A stretch of 64,000 bases of DNA from Pseudisothecium myosuroides (taxonomy: Eukaryota; Streptophyta; Bryopsida; Hypnales; Lembophyllaceae). Positions 11,541 to 23,307 of this stretch are shown one piece after another. Position 1 is the stretch's first letter, and every line of letters begins with the position of its first letter. A program made the translations under genes and the position numbers. The stretch is from assembly GCA_951799445.1 (NCBI GenBank), contig OX637293.1, positions 15,252,001 to 15,316,000 of the forward strand. The letters run 5' to 3'. A model generated the notes under the pieces. It made no database searches. It saw only the letters and a program-made list of their open reading frames with translations, and was not told where the DNA came from.

Positions 11541-12592
11541 GCGGGGAATTGAATTTTGGAAGCAGGTGGCGGGAAGCTCTGACGGAGACTTGTTTGACTG
11601 TTGGATGGATGTGGGATGAAATAGGGATGGGAATGGATGGATGATTTCCCGGCATACTGGTAATCGTCCTAAGTAGAGGTCGGTGGTTTCGAATCTGGTA
11701 CTGTACTCAAGAACCTGAAGCCTATGCCGGGTATAAATGGTAGTGGGTCCCACCATCTCCGGTTCTCCACCATGTCACTGAAGATCTCTACACAAAATAC
11801 GGTGGAAACACCCAAAATCGTCAATATTAAGCAATTTAACATAGTTGGAGGCACCTTTTCTAAAAATAATATGTTTGTAGTATTAGCACGTGAAAATCAT
11901 GAATATTAAAAAAAAATTAGATTTTTTGGATGAAGTATGTAATTTCTATGATTTTACAAAGTGCCAGCTCCCTAGACCATTGAAATTGTCACATAGGTGG
12001 CCCCTAAACTGAAATCTGCAAAAAATAGTAGTTAGCAAATCAAAGTTAAGTATGTGTCCTTCAAATGTGTCAGCAAATCAAAGTTGAGCATTTGTAGGAC
12101 ACATTGATGAAAGTCTAGGGACACATTTAGTGGTAATCAAGGGTACAAGAATGAAAACAAGGACGCTTTGGGGTGTTTCTACCTTAGTGAAATGTGGTTG
12201 CCTTACCAATTAGGTTGCCTTACCTAAGATAAATTACCTCATGGCTCAATGCTTGTCCACGTGGAGGAGCATGCAAATCTCTAAACCGGGCGTTGAACTA
12301 GTGCACTAATCTATGCCGTATACATGGTTCTGGATTGAATGTATCATTGTACAAAAGCAATGAATATTTATATAGTGTGGATTGTTGAGAAATTAGTGTG
12401 GAATAACCTAATTTCACCATTTTGTGTAGACAATTTGCATTTTTTTGGAATGCTTTTATATATTATTTTCATAGTATAATTTATCTTTTTAAATAATTTA
12501 ATTTAAATGTATAATTTTGAAAAAGTATACTATTTGTTATTTACCATACTTATGCAGCACTTAGAGAAGGGTAAGTTTTCATAGCTGCAAAG
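11541..12592. other. PSF3 upstream region, no further gene seen
   Basis: This is the presumed PSF3 promoter grading into AT-rich intergenic DNA. I recognise no coding frame. Confidence 0.4.
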
Positions 12593-12857
12593 CATTAGAT
12601 GGGATTTAGGGGTCTTGAAGGGCTACAAGTTTCCCTGCATTCCCAGATTGCGAGAACGCGCTGCAGCAGCTAGTTGATGTGGCAAATCGATTGCCATATG
12701 ATTTTTGAAAAAAAAATTAAAAAAACAATGTTCAAAATGATATTTGAAAAAAAATTAATAAATATTTTTTGACAACCATACCGCTGTTCACGAAATTGGG
12801 CCAGATCAGGGGACAGCCCTGAAACGGCCCTCCAGAGACCCCAACAAAAATCTAATG
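12593..12857. mobile_element. CATTAGA-type MITE, copy 1
   Basis: The left end is CATTAGATGGGATTTAGGGG and the right end is its imperfect inverse (CCCCAACAAAAATCTAATG). The element is 265 bp. The core near the right end contains acagccctgaaacggccct, shared with the copies at 31424-31710 and 42854-43164. If the outer CAT/ATG is flanking sequence, the duplication is TA. Confidence 0.7.
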
Positions 12858-13962
12858 GAATATTATGTTCAAGATTAAAAGCAAAGCAAAATGGATGTTA
12901 TGTTCACGTTGTCCCCTCAACAAAATGTGTTCCTAGTCCATTGCGTAGACGCCCCTACTACTAACATTTGTTGTTTATATCCATCTATTTGCGTCCATTT
13001 TTTACATTTCTACCTGTAGCGCTCGCGCCCATAATATCTATACCTACATTCCAGCATCAAATACCATATTCAAAATCCCATTGCTACAATACTTAGTAAT
13101 GGTAATCTTCATCTAGGAACACTAACTTATTTTTCTTTGACCAAAATCCAAGCCTTACAAATCCAAATTTGTCTAGACAGTCTAGCCATCTTGTCTCAAA
13201 TGTCAAATGTCCACTTGACAGACACATCCGGTGATTCCAACCTACCCAATGTGACACCCCTTGGGCTTCCTCGTGTATCAAGCTCTTTATTAGAATTCTC
13301 TTGTAGTTCCTTAGATCTACGTCTTTTATGCTTGCATTGCACCATTGAGCTACGTAAAGGGGGTGCATCTTGCCCATTTTACACTTGAAGTACAACACAT
13401 GTGCACATTTGTTGTTCACTATATTTCAAATTTTGCTCTCACTACTAAGTTTTGTCCATATTTTTTACACAATTAGTTCCATGTAAACTAAGTAGACTAA
13501 ATTTTTTCTTATACAATTCTAATACAAAAATTTAAGTACATCCATATGCTTCAAAAATTCAAAGTGGATTGAGTCGTTGTAAGTCAATGTTCTTAAGAAG
13601 TTGCTAGGCCTTGAGAATGGTGATGTAGCTTGTGAAGCAATGTAGAAATATACATAGTCTAGGGAGCTTTGCCAAATACAATCTAAATTCATTTAAATAA
13701 AAATATACTCATTTAAATTGAAAAAATTAAAAAATTGGATCTTGAACATATACTTCTCTTCAGCAATCCCAAAATTGACTAAATTACGCTCAGATTCCAC
13801 TTAATTTTTTCATGCGTTGTATATTTAGATAATTACTTTGAGGATGAAGACTTGAGCAATTTTTTAAACTTCATTAATATAAATTTGCAAAACTTTTTGT
13901 TCATCCATTTTATTGCTAGCATTCATCTACTAAGGCTTTTGAATGTATTCGTTAAAGTTCAC
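12858..13962. other. Intergenic DNA left of the retrotransposon
   Basis: Two overlapping open frames of 83 and 108 residues (13093-13419) match no family I know. The stretch is otherwise AT-rich and featureless. Confidence 0.4.
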
Positions 13963-13967
13963 CCTAG
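13963..13967. repeat. Target duplication CCTAG, left copy
   Basis: CCTAG lies directly outside the low-coordinate LTR and recurs at 30230-30234 directly outside the other LTR end. This 5-bp duplication defines 13968-30229 as one integration. Confidence 0.85.
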
Positions 13968-14333
13968 TATAACGTGGTCCTGGACCCCACTATGTCCCGC
14001 GCCCCTCACCTAATCACGGTTATCTCTTAACCTGCGCGCCAAGCACACACGTTAGTCACTTAGTCTCAGCACAGACTCCCCAGTCCCCGCTAGCCCCTAA
14101 ACGCCCTCGTGGAGTCTCACACTTCTTACCCTCGATTCCCATCACCACACACTTGGCGTGACGTAGGGAACCTTCGCGTCGTACCACGGCGCAGGCCCTC
14201 CTGCCTTGAGCCACGGGTCTTCCAGCCCCGAGGCTACCCATCCGGAGTCTGCCCACACTTAGCATTATCCTTGGGGTCACGGCGCTTCCTTTGCTGCGTG
14301 TCCAGCCCTTTGCCAAGCTATGGGGGCGTTACA
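13968..14333 (-). repeat. 3' LTR of the chromovirus, 366 bp
   Basis: This aligns end to end with the two pieces of the other LTR (20539-20754 and 30080-30229), which also add up to exactly 366 bp. It is bordered by the CCTAG duplication on the left and by the polypurine tract on the right. Confidence 0.93.
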
Positions 14334-14348
14334 CCCTCCCACACTTAG
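14334..14348 (-). promoter_or_regulatory. Polypurine tract
   Basis: On the minus strand the purine-rich run AAGTGTGGGAGGG ends directly at the 3' LTR start (TGTAACG). This is the expected plus-strand primer site for reverse transcription. Confidence 0.75.
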
Positions 14349-15007
14349 AACACTTGATGCCCTCATCAAGGCTAATTTCAACGTGTCCCTCTTCGCCCTA
14401 GTCCACGAAGGTCCCGCATACACCTTTACTTGGAAGTTATCAATTCCCGTGCATTGGGTTCGTACTCACGCTTCGTTTTCTTTACTTCGCGTTTTCCACT
14501 TGGTCGAGCTACCTTCTCGCACTAACTAGGTCCTCGCTAGCTCCTACTTAGTTCTCCTCGGTTCCCAACCCCTCCGACCTCGTGTGCCACAAGAACGAGT
14601 TACAGACACTTTTTGCCCGCCGGAAGAATGCGTTCTGGGATAGCAACTCCCATCCTTTGTTCACCCGTTGGGACATGGTTGGCCGTCCATGCGCGTATCA
14701 CTCCGAAGCGAGTCTAGTTAACGAATCCGCTAACAGCTTGACTCCCGCACCGTGAGATCGCCACTATCACGCTCCCCTTAACTCTTTCAAGTCTACGGTG
14801 AGTCCCCTAGGTGGCGTCCATCTTCCGGGTCTTCACCTTGGTTCACTTTCGACTTAGGATACTCTCGTTCCTCATTCGGAACTAAGCGTTCCTCCTTCTA
14901 CTCTCCACCTCGCATGCCTTACATTTTCATCGACCTTCTAAGTTTTCTAGAGCACATATCGTTTATCTTGGTTGCGCCTCCCCCACTTAGAGCTGTTGAT
15001 GTCCTCA
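14349..15007. other. Non-coding part of the chromovirus between pol and 3' LTR
   Basis: About 660 bp separate the pol stop from the polypurine tract. The small frames here have no recognised family. It is probably a 3' untranslated spacer of the element. Confidence 0.5.
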
Positions 15008-18000
15008 TCAACCCTTAGGTTTGCGAAGCCTTTGTTGAATTGCCTTGCCCATTCGATGTTTAGGTCGGGCCACAATTCTCTTTCGTTCCGTGTTCTCCTC
15101 AGAGTCGCTAGGAACAATGTCATTGTCCTCTCTGAGTTCTTTCGATGCCTGAGCCTTCTTAGCCTTGCGCTTTCTCTTCCTCTCTTTCTTTTCCCGCTCC
15201 AATTCCTTTTGCCAAATATCCCATGCCTTCATGAGATGCCGTACATACCCCAAGTATGCTGCGTTAATCCATTTGAACTCGAATTGAAAGTAACCATGCA
15301 TAAGACACTTGTATTGTTTCGCCCGCTTCTTGAGTTGTCGAGAACCAATGATGGACCTCACTTTTCCTTGCACACCATCCCAAGTTTCATACTTAGGTGG
15401 CGGCCGTGGGTCTTGTTGCCACTTGTGCAACCCCTTATCATCCTTATGGTATCCCTTCAAGAGCGAAACATAAAACACTGGGTAGATCGGCTTACTCGTC
15501 TTTGCCGGAAGGTCGAGCCTATAAGTGTCCTTATGGACCACTTTATCTATGGGAAATGGACCAACCCATTTGGCTGTCCATTTGAGTGAGATTTCGGGCG
15601 AAATGTTCAAGTTTTGGGAATCCAACCATACCTTGTCCCCTACTTTGAACTCTACTTTGCGTCGATGCTCGTCTATAGCTTTGCAGTACTTTTTTTGTGC
15701 CTTGAGCAATCGCGCTCTGCAATTTCGTAGCAGCACTTCGCGTTTCTCCGCAAGCTCGACAGCATGCTCAGAATAGAATCCTGAGTGTCTATCTTGGTCA
15801 CGGTGCGCTTCGCTCCGTCCCCCGGCTAAGTCAACCGCTCTAATCGGTTCCTGTCCGTAGACAAGTTTGTACGGTGATTCACCATGCGAGTGCGTCTGCG
15901 TGGTGTTGTAGCAATGTTCCGCTAAGTGTATCACCTCGGGCCAGTCTAATTGATCTCCTTCGCAAAATGACCTCATATACATATTGATGATACGGTTGAT
16001 CCTTTCCGTCTGTCCATCTCCTTCTGGTCGAAAGGCCGGCGTCATCGTGAGGTCCACACCTGATTTTCGACACAGGTGTTGCCAAAATAGCCTTTGGAAT
16101 ACCTTATCCCGATCGCTCAGTATGTCCCATGGAAAGGCCCTTTTATTGACCCAATGTTCAAAGAATAATTTAGCCACCAATTTCGCCGTATATTCCTTTG
16201 TACATGGAATGAATGTTGTCCACTTGGACAACCTGCATACTATCACAAAGATGCAATCCATGCCCCCGACTTTAGGAATTCCCGTTAGGAAGTCCATTGA
16301 GATCGAGTGGAATGGTCTATCTGGGATCGACAACGGCTGTATTTTGCCAATTTTCTTCTGATTAGAGTGTTTACTCATTTGGCACTTTGCGCACGTTCTA
16401 ACGTACTGTTCCACGTCCTCTTCCATCAGCGGCCAAAAATATTGCTTCTTCAGTCCCGCCAAGGTCGGGACGACACCCTTGGGTCCCGACAACGGCGTAT
16501 CGTGGTAGTCATGAAGCAACTCCTTCCTTAAGGTCCCGACTGGAATGTAAAGACGGGTCTGCTTAAAATAGTGCAACCCATTTTTCCTTTTTACTTGATG
16601 GATTCTCTTTGATACAACCGGGTTTTTTACCAAGTCTTTTCTTCCATTGAAGAGGTGGTTGTGAGTGACCGCATCTGGAACCTCTTTCATTTCTTCCCTC
16701 ACCCTCTGGTGGAAGAAACGTTGCGCGTCGTCCTCATCTTCTTGCTCCACGAGCATCATAATACGCGGCGATAACCATTCCTCCTTTCGACTCAATGCAT
16801 CCGACACTAAGTTATCTCGTTCAGGCTTGTGGATCAGTTCGACGTCCATGGACACAATGGTGTCATACCATCTTAGTTTTTTAGGCGTCGCTTGCACCTT
16901 CGAGTCCAAATACTTGAGGGAAATATTGTCCGTGAAGACCTTTGTCTTCATCCTTCCTACGTAGTGCCGCCATTGTTTAAGGCAATGCACTACCGCGAAA
17001 AGTTCCTTCTCATGGGTCGGCCACCTCAATTGGCACCCACTGAGTTTCTTACTGTCGTACGCGACGGGGTGTCCATCTTGCATCAACACCCCACCGATCG
17101 CAAAGTCACTTGCATCGGTGTGTACCTCGAACGGCTTCCCAAACTCGGGGTACTTTAGCTCGTTCGCGGAGGAGAGAAGTCTCTTAAGCTCTTGGAATGC
17201 CGCATCTGCAGCCTCGTTCCACTTAAGTACTTTGCCTTCTTTCACAAGCAGATCCGAGAGTGGTGCTGCTATCTTGGAAAAGTTCTTAATGAACTTTCGA
17301 TAATAGTTTGTCAAACCCAAAAATGACCTCACCCCCTTTTGGATCTGAGGAATCTCCCATTCCTCAATGGCCTTTATCTTCTTCGGGTCGGGCTTGATCC
17401 CCTCTCCATTTAGGACGTGCCCCAAAAATTCTAACTCCTTCAAGAAGAACTCACTCTTCTTAGCGTTCGCGTACAATTGGTTTCCGCGCAATTTGGCAAG
17501 TACTTTAGCCACGTCGCATGCGTGTTGTTCTTCCGTTTTGGAGAACACCAAAATGTCGTCTATATAGACAACCACGCATTCGTCCAACATATCATGAAAC
17601 ACTGAGTTCATGATCATGGTAAAGGTAGTTGGCGCGTTGCACAACCCAAATGGCATCACTAAGAATTCATACGACCCGTACCTCGTTCGCATAGCCGTCT
17701 TGGGTATATCCACTTCACTTATACGGATCTGATAGTACCCCGACTTCAAGTCGATCCGACTGAAGTACTTGGCACCCGCCAACCTATCCATTAAGTCATC
17801 TGTTCGGAGCAAAGGGTAATTGTTTTTCACTGTGACTTTATTAAGCGTCCGGTAATCCATGCACAACCTAAGTTGGCCATCTTTCTTACTCACGAAGAGC
17901 ACCGGCGCCCCAAAAGAAGATTTATTTGGCCTTATATAACCGCGTGCTAGTAATTCAGTGATTTGCCGTTTGAGTTCTTCCAACTCTACTTGATTGAGTC

Positions 18001-18601
18001 TATATGGTGCCTTATTGGGCGCTTGGGCCCCAGGCTCCAATTCAATCTTATGGTCCACTTTCCTTTTTGGAGGTAACTCCGTTGGCAACTCATCGGTCAA
18101 CACATCTTTGAATTCACTTAACACTTGGAGCAACCTTTGATGCCTCTTGGCATATATCCTGGACTCCCTTTTGTTTGAGTTGTTGGACTCCTCAGAGCCC
18201 GGAAAAACAAAGGAAGGATTCTCTCTTAGGACCATTACAAACCGCTCTTCAAAGAGCTGGTCCATAGAGCACATGTTAATACCTACACTCTTTAGCCCCG
18301 GCATCCTAACATATTCGAGAGGCCTAGGCCTCCCATCCATGTTTACGGCTACCACTTGGAGTTTAGGCCTCCGCCTAATTTCTACCCCATAAAAGGCTAA
18401 AAACGTAGTTCCTAACACGCCATCCACTCTTCTAAGCTCGCAGATGGTGAAGTCCTCTTCAAACTTCATGCCGCCCGAACTGAATCGGACGCCCGCCGCC
18501 ACTTGATTCGCTTGTGTCGCTCCTTGCCTGAAGTTCACCTTGATGGGCTGCGCCATGTCTTCTGTCACCAACCCTAGCCTCGCCGTACACTGCGACATCA
18601 A
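15008..18601 (-). CDS. pol: Chromovirus Pol: RT, RNase H, integrase, chromodomain-like tail
   Basis: An open frame of about 1197 residues follows directly in frame after a stop in the protease. RT spans about 180-400, with YIDD at 346-349 and LKSGYYQIR. RNase H is about 490-605, with Asp in HTDAS at 495, Glu in HEKEL near 532 and Asp in FTDN near 558. The integrase zinc region is about 697-741: CxxC is present (737, 740) but the second His of the usual GHxG is Pro (SGPKG). The DDE core has Asp 770 (SMDF), Asp about 830 (SDRD) and Glu 866 (GQTE). A GPF module (WVGPF at 1012-1016) is followed by a diverged chromodomain-like stretch, about 1079-1130, and a Lys/Arg-rich tail. In the intact family this is translated as part of a Gag-Pol polyprotein, so it has no start codon of its own. 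Confidence 0.9.
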   Translation of the reverse strand: MMSQCTARLGLVTEDMAQPIKVNFRQGATQANQVAAGVRFSSGGMKFEEDFTICELRRVDGVLGTTFLAFYGVEIRRRPKLQVVAVNMDGRPRPLEYVRMPGLKSVGINMCSMDQLFEERFVMVLRENPSFVFPGSEESNNSNKRESRIYAKRHQRLLQVLSEFKDVLTDELPTELPPKRKVDHKIELEPGAQAPNKAPYRLNQVELEELKRQITELLARGYIRPNKSSFGAPVLFVSKKDGQLRLCMDYRTLNKVTVKNNYPLLRTDDLMDRLAGAKYFSRIDLKSGYYQIRISEVDIPKTAMRTRYGSYEFLVMPFGLCNAPTTFTMIMNSVFHDMLDECVVVYIDDILVFSKTEEQHACDVAKVLAKLRGNQLYANAKKSEFFLKELEFLGHVLNGEGIKPDPKKIKAIEEWEIPQIQKGVRSFLGLTNYYRKFIKNFSKIAAPLSDLLVKEGKVLKWNEAADAAFQELKRLLSSANELKYPEFGKPFEVHTDASDFAIGGVLMQDGHPVAYDSKKLSGCQLRWPTHEKELFAVVHCLKQWRHYVGRMKTKVFTDNISLKYLDSKVQATPKKLRWYDTIVSMDVELIHKPERDNLVSDALSRKEEWLSPRIMMLVEQEDEDDAQRFFHQRVREEMKEVPDAVTHNHLFNGRKDLVKNPVVSKRIHQVKRKNGLHYFKQTRLYIPVGTLRKELLHDYHDTPLSGPKGVVPTLAGLKKQYFWPLMEEDVEQYVRTCAKCQMSKHSNQKKIGKIQPLSIPDRPFHSISMDFLTGIPKVGGMDCIFVIVCRLSKWTTFIPCTKEYTAKLVAKLFFEHWVNKRAFPWDILSDRDKVFQRLFWQHLCRKSGVDLTMTPAFRPEGDGQTERINRIINMYMRSFCEGDQLDWPEVIHLAEHCYNTTQTHSHGESPYKLVYGQEPIRAVDLAGGRSEAHRDQDRHSGFYSEHAVELAEKREVLLRNCRARLLKAQKKYCKAIDEHRRKVEFKVGDKVWLDSQNLNISPEISLKWTAKWVGPFPIDKVVHKDTYRLDLPAKTSKPIYPVFYVSLLKGYHKDDKGLHKWQQDPRPPPKYETWDGVQGKVRSIIGSRQLKKRAKQYKCLMHGYFQFEFKWINAAYLGYVRHLMKAWDIWQKELEREKKERKRKRKAKKAQASKELREDNDIVPSDSEENTERKRIVARPKHRMGKAIQQRLRKPKG

Positions 18602-18604
18602 GAC

Positions 18605-20472
18605 CTAGTTGGTGGCTCCTGTATCCAACAACAAAGCCACGTGAGTACCATTTACTTTGGACCATAAATACACAAGTCCCTTAGCACCCGCATTGATGGT
18701 CGAGATGGAAGCTTCAAACCCTTCCTCTCGCACCATCTGCCTTGGGTTCAAGGTCTTCAGCACTTTATTTCCTTTTTTGAAAGGTAATGAAGCCGTCTCA
18801 ACCGCAACCACTTCACTAACCTTAGTGGCGTTACCCGTCAAGCTACCGGCTTTGCCTTGAACCATTGCATTAACTACAACCGGCCCCTTAGAGTGAACCT
18901 TATTTACAGCGTTGGGCTTCTTCTTGCTCTTTAGGCAATCGCGGGCTAGATTCCGCTCGAATTGCAGTTATAGCAAAGTCCTTCTTTCTTCGCTGTCTTG
19001 AGGTCCACCTTGTCCAACTTGGGCTTTTTCTTTTGGAAGTTCTTATCCCCTCCCTTGGCGCTTAGAGACGCCTTACTCTTATCTTTGTTGAACTTCCTTT
19101 TGCGGTCGCTTTGGAAATTCCTTTCTCCATTGCTATCGCCGCCAGTGATGACCTCCGATGTTTTCGTAACGTCGCGAGCATCCCCAAACCGAATGACTAC
19201 GTCGAATAACTCCATCATGGTCGATGGGAGCTTCTCACGCTCCCAAACCTTGGTCCGAGTGCCTTCATCCAACGTCGTGAGGAAACAACCCATCATCCCT
19301 AACTCGTGATTTTCAGGCACCTTGGCTTGAAGATACTTAGTTTTGTATCCCTCCACGAACCACGTCAGGTTTTCTTGGCGTCCCAATCTCATTGCACCTA
19401 AAGCACTCACCTCAAGTAAGTGTTGGTGCGGCTTACGCTACGTGGCGCAAGCCCAACTTTTCACTTGGCTCCACTTGCATGGCTCAGTCCATGATTGTTT
19501 CCACACAAAATAAACGGCCATTGCGCCCTCTTTGAGGAACGCCGGAAAGCTCCTAACCAGGACCTCATCCACGAAGTATCCACCTGCCTCGCAAAACGTC
19601 TCATAAGTCGAGATGAACGAGTCGATGGTCTTGACGTCGCCATAGTCCCACGGCGCCGGCCCATGCACACCCTTCATATACAACACCGGGGCACCCGGTG
19701 CCTTCACGCCATTGGTGGCAAGCGCCACCTCCAAGTCCCTCTGTTTCTTCAGAGCTATTGCCAGCTCTTTCCTTAACTGCTGGGAACTCGACTCTACCGG
19801 ATGACGTCGGAAGTTGACTCTATCCAAGTCCACCTCCTCCTCTTCGTCGACCTCCATGCCTTGGACCGTCTCATGCCGTGGAGCTCCAAACTTCTCGACC
19901 CACGGGAAGCGCAATGCTGGGGAGACCCTTGTCTCTTCCGGTGGCACAACCGACGTTGTGCCCACTGCCGCTCTCTCACCGCATACCTTTGACATAGGTC
20001 CTGCGGCCAGTGCGGGGATGCCAAACACCACGCGCCTTTGCACTGGTGTCGCCGCAACCCCTTCTTACATCTCTACCGCCACCTCTTGCGCCGCTCTCGC
20101 CGCTCCGGGCGTGACCACGATTTCTGCAATTGGCATCGAGGCCCTCCTACCCGCCTCGGGTGGGGCCTCTCGGGTCTCCAAACTGACCTTCCATGACAAC
20201 TTGAGGAGCTCCAACTCCTCAACTGCCTTGGCTGCCATTTCCTTGGCCTTCTCGGCCTCCAGCACGAGTTCGACTTTGATACGTTTGGACCCACTCTCCT
20301 TGGTGCGTTTGGGTGCGGCCACTGCCTCACCTTCTTCCTCCACCACGGGTTCCTCAAGGTCCGTTTCCATATCCTCCCGACGCGACTCTTTGGCCTCGCC
20401 TTTGCTTTTCTTACCTTTGGGTCGCTCCACGGCCGTTCCCGACGCCTCGCCGGTGTACTTTAACTTAGTCAT
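18605..20472 (-). pseudogene. gag: Chromovirus gag and protease, broken
   Basis: The Gag frame starts at the ATG at 20472, 66 bases inside the 5' LTR edge. It contains a charged N-terminal region, then the capsid-like region (for example TWFVEGYKTKYLQ near 19350) and a CCHC zinc knuckle (CYNCNSSG near 18955). The aspartic protease motif LLLDTGAT lies just before 18608. Lesions are TAA at 20065-20067, TAG at 19438-19440, a one-base deletion in the zinc knuckle at about 18949-18951, and TAG at 18605-18607 immediately after the protease active site. The three stops are in frame with the surrounding homology. Single-ORF Gag-Pol is normal for chromoviruses, so these are lesions rather than gene boundaries. 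Confidence 0.88.
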
Positions 20473-20524
20473 GTGAACTCCCCTTTAGCAAAAATAAGCA
20501 CCTTCGCGATATCGAGCTTTATCA

Positions 20525-20536
20525 GCTCTGATACCA
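20525..20536 (-). promoter_or_regulatory. Primer-binding site for initiator Met-tRNA
   Basis: On the minus strand the site reads TGGTATCAGAGC two bases inside the 5' LTR edge. This is the usual plant PBS complementary to the 3' end of tRNA-iMet. Confidence 0.92.
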
Positions 20537-20538
20537 CA

Positions 20539-20754
20539 TATAACGTGGTCCTTGACCCCGCTATGTCCCGCGCCCCTCACCTAGTCGCGGCTATCTCTTA
20601 ACCAACGCGCCAAGCACACACGTTAGTCACGTAGTCTCAGCACGAACTCCCCGGTCCCCGCTAGCCCCTAAGTGCCCTTGTGGAGTCTTACACTTCTTAC
20701 CCCCGATTCCCATCACCACGCACTTGGCGTGACGCAGGGAACCATCGCGCCGTA
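20539..20754 (-). repeat. 5' LTR of the chromovirus, downstream part
   Basis: This matches 13968-14183 of the other LTR. It stops precisely where the nested element begins and resumes at 30080. The last five bases, CCGTA, are the target duplication of that insertion. Confidence 0.93.
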
Positions 20755-20774
20755 TGTGAACACTTGTTTACCCA
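20755..20774 (+). repeat. 20-bp LTR 3'-end remnant at the left edge of the insertion
   Basis: TGTGAACACTTGTTTACCCA aligns, with substitutions, to the last 20 bases of the minus-strand LTR (ending at 28179). It sits directly against the CCGTA duplication. The full 5' LTR expected here is missing. Confidence 0.6.
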
Positions 20775-20778
20775 CCCT

Positions 20779-20790
20779 TGGTAAAGAAGC
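20779..20790 (+). promoter_or_regulatory. PBS-like site, right-pointing copy
   Basis: TGGTAAAGAAGC lies four bases after the LTR remnant and corresponds to TGGTAATAGAGC in the other arm. It is a diverged version of the tRNA-iMet binding site. Confidence 0.5.
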
Positions 20791-22639
20791 GAGCACAACC
20801 AGGCTCTCGGTAATTAACCGTTCTGACTCGATCTATGGGTGTCTAGCGCCAATCCATTGTGCCTTCCAAGCAATGGATCTTTTCTAAACTCCTAAGACTC
20901 GCTAATTTGGGGTAATGAAGAAACAAAACAAAATCCTAATTGGAATTGTTATAACTGCTAAGTTTGAATCAAAACCTAAGAGGGCTTGGTGGTTTAGGAG
21001 AAGAATTGATCTTAGTCTAAGCTTATCTATTCTAAATGAAAGAGTACCTCATGCCATTTCTAAAAGTATAAAGCTTGTTTGATTTGGACTCTCCTAGAGA
21101 GAGTTATGGACGGATGAAGTTTGACCGCTATTCGGTCCCTCAAACTTCATCCATGCTTTTCTATGGACCCCGGATTTCGATTTGACTTGGGATTTGGGCT
21201 ATGGGCCTGACCCCCTAATGTTAACCTAATTACCAAGTCTTGACTCAAATGGATGCAATCTTCTAGGGTTCATCCATTACTTGTTCCAAACTTCATTCCT
21301 TCTTAACTGCTTGAGGTTTAGGTATTTCCTTAAGCTGGGTTTAGTTTTGGGTTACCCTAAACTTGTTCTAAGATATTCTAAATCTATACTTAACCTAACC
21401 TTAATCTTAAACATCCCTAATCCGCCTTCTAATCTTACTTAAGGATCTTAAGTGTGGTTACTAATGTACTAATCTTAGAAACTTAAGACTTGTTCCGAGG
21501 AGATTCTGATTTTAGCTTTCTACTTTGACTAATCACATTAGGTGTGGGTTTTCCTATCAAAAGTTATCCATGGATGAAGTTTGACCGCTAATCGGTCTTT
21601 CAAACTTCATCCTCTAATTAGGGCTAGCCCTAATTTCAAAACTAAATTCTAATTTGACTTTTAGTTCCTAAATTAATTCCTCTTTTTATGTTAGCTTTTT
21701 TGTTCCTCTTGGATGAAATTTGTTAGGTTTCATCCAACATGACTCCCTAACTTCATCCGCTCATAACTCCTTCGTTTTAGCTCGGATCCGGACGTTTTTT
21801 AGGTTTTCGGAAACCCCTAGCCCTCTACTATAAGACTTTAAAGTTAATTCTAACCTGACTTTGCTTCTTGCCTCCCCTAGCTCTCGGCCTCCTTCTAATT
21901 ATCTTTGATAAAACAAAGTTAAACATGGAAGAGTGGGGTGTTTAGGGGCCCACCTCATGTTGGAGGTCTTGGATTAATCGGTCGAGGTTCCCCCCCTCGG
22001 GCATGTCCCTTCCTCTTGGATTCGTGGCTTCTTGAGGGATTCTTGAATCAGAGAAGATTTGAGAACGAAGTGGTAGAGGCGGTGGAATTTCTTTCTTCTC
22101 TTTCTTTCCACCCCTTCTTACCCCCACCAACTTGTCTTCCAAAGTTCTAACGTGTTGACTTTGATCTTACACGTCTTACACCTTGGCCTTCCCAAGTGCT
22201 TACGCGGTTGACTTTTCTCTTATGCCCAAGAGCACGCTCTTTCTTATTCTTGCGCTCACCCTTTTAGTGGTCCAAATTGGTTAGTTGAGATTTCCCCCAA
22301 TCCATCCACTAGCACACCCCTCCCCTATTTCATCTTCCTCCTTGCTTGTGATGTTCAAGGTTTTTGGTTATGGTGTGTGGAGAGCTTGGGTGAGTTGTGC
22401 GTGGAGTGATTGTGTGAGCTTTTGCAGGTTTTTGTGTGCTTTTAATGATAATTCCTACTACAAGGTGTACCCCCAAATCTTTTTTCCTACTTTTCCTCCT
22501 TCTACTTCGAAGATATCTCTACTTCTACCACCCTAATTTCCTATTCATTCTACCCCTTTTTTTTCCTACTTAGTTTTCCTAAAAAGGAGAATAAAAAAGA
22601 ACCAAAAAAACCAACACGAGCTGGCCAGAGGCGCTGCCT

Positions 22640-22920
22640 GGAGGCGCGGCCTGGAGGTGCAGCTGCAAGTACGGGACCGGGCGCGGGTATCGGGCGCGGG
22701 TACGGGTTGCGGGTACGGGCTACGGGGCCGGGCTGCAGGTATCAGGCTGCGGGTACGGGCTGTGGGTATTGGACAGCGGGTACCGACGCAAGTATCGGGC
22801 TGCGGGTACCAGGCTGCTCCGCTTGGGCTGCTCTTGCTTGAGCTGGCTCTGCTTGGGCTGGCTCCCGCTTGGCTGGCTTTCGCTTGGGCTAGCTCTCGCT
22901 GGGCTGCCTCTGCCCGGGGT
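22640..22920. repeat. GC-rich minisatellites (GGGTACGGGCTGC and GCTTGGGCTGGCT)
   Basis: Short units of about 10-18 bp built on gcgggtacgggct fill 22670-22810. Units built on gcttgggctggctc follow to 22910. The strong GC contrast with the surroundings and the lack of a consistent protein frame suggest expanded repeats rather than a gene. Confidence 0.7.
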
Positions 22921-23294
22921 TTTTTCCCTTCCTCTGGACGTTTTTTCTGAACTTTTGGTAAATGCCAAAAAATAATGACCGAGGCCACTTAAACCAAGGG
23001 AAAGCCAAAATTAATCCTAGTTCTATATGAACTTTTGCCTATAACATTTTCCTAAGTTCTTGGATGCTAAACTTTGAAGGTTTCCAAGAATCTCTTGGAA
23101 ACTAAACTTTGAACCGAGTTCTCTGGGGAGATCAAGGCTTCGCCGTCGAGTTGGGTTTAATAACAATTCTAGGATTTCTCCCTACCCGTAGGTTCAAAGC
23201 TTCGCCGTATGCCGGGTTTTTAACACGCACTCTAGGACTAGGGGGGGTTAATAGTCAAAGCTTTGCCGTCTGGCGGGTTTTTAACACGCACTCC

Positions 23295-23307
23295 AGGACT
23301 AGGGGGG
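23295..23307 (+). promoter_or_regulatory. Polypurine tract of the right-pointing copy
   Basis: AGGACTAGGGGGG immediately precedes TGTGAGCTCCC, the LTR start. This is the normal position of a retrotransposon polypurine tract. Confidence 0.65.

Larger units (their letters stand above)
20791..23307 (+). repeat. Internal non-coding region, right-pointing copy
   Basis: No supportable protein is present. Homology to the inverse of 25329-28162 is clear at the PBS end (the block ending in aagcaatggatctttt) and at the polypurine end, and weak between. It contains the GC-rich minisatellite at about 22640-22920 and three copies of CAAAGCTTCGCC-type motifs at 23145-23270. Confidence 0.6.

Noticed and set aside
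14972..20476. Many plus-strand frames of 60-220 residues across the chromovirus
   Set aside because: All are antisense shadows of gag and pol, which have clear domain motifs on the minus strand.
22566..22988. Overlapping frames of 68-140 residues on both strands, rich in Pro, Ser, Arg, Gly
   Set aside because: They translate GC-rich minisatellite DNA and are open in several frames at once because of repeat composition.
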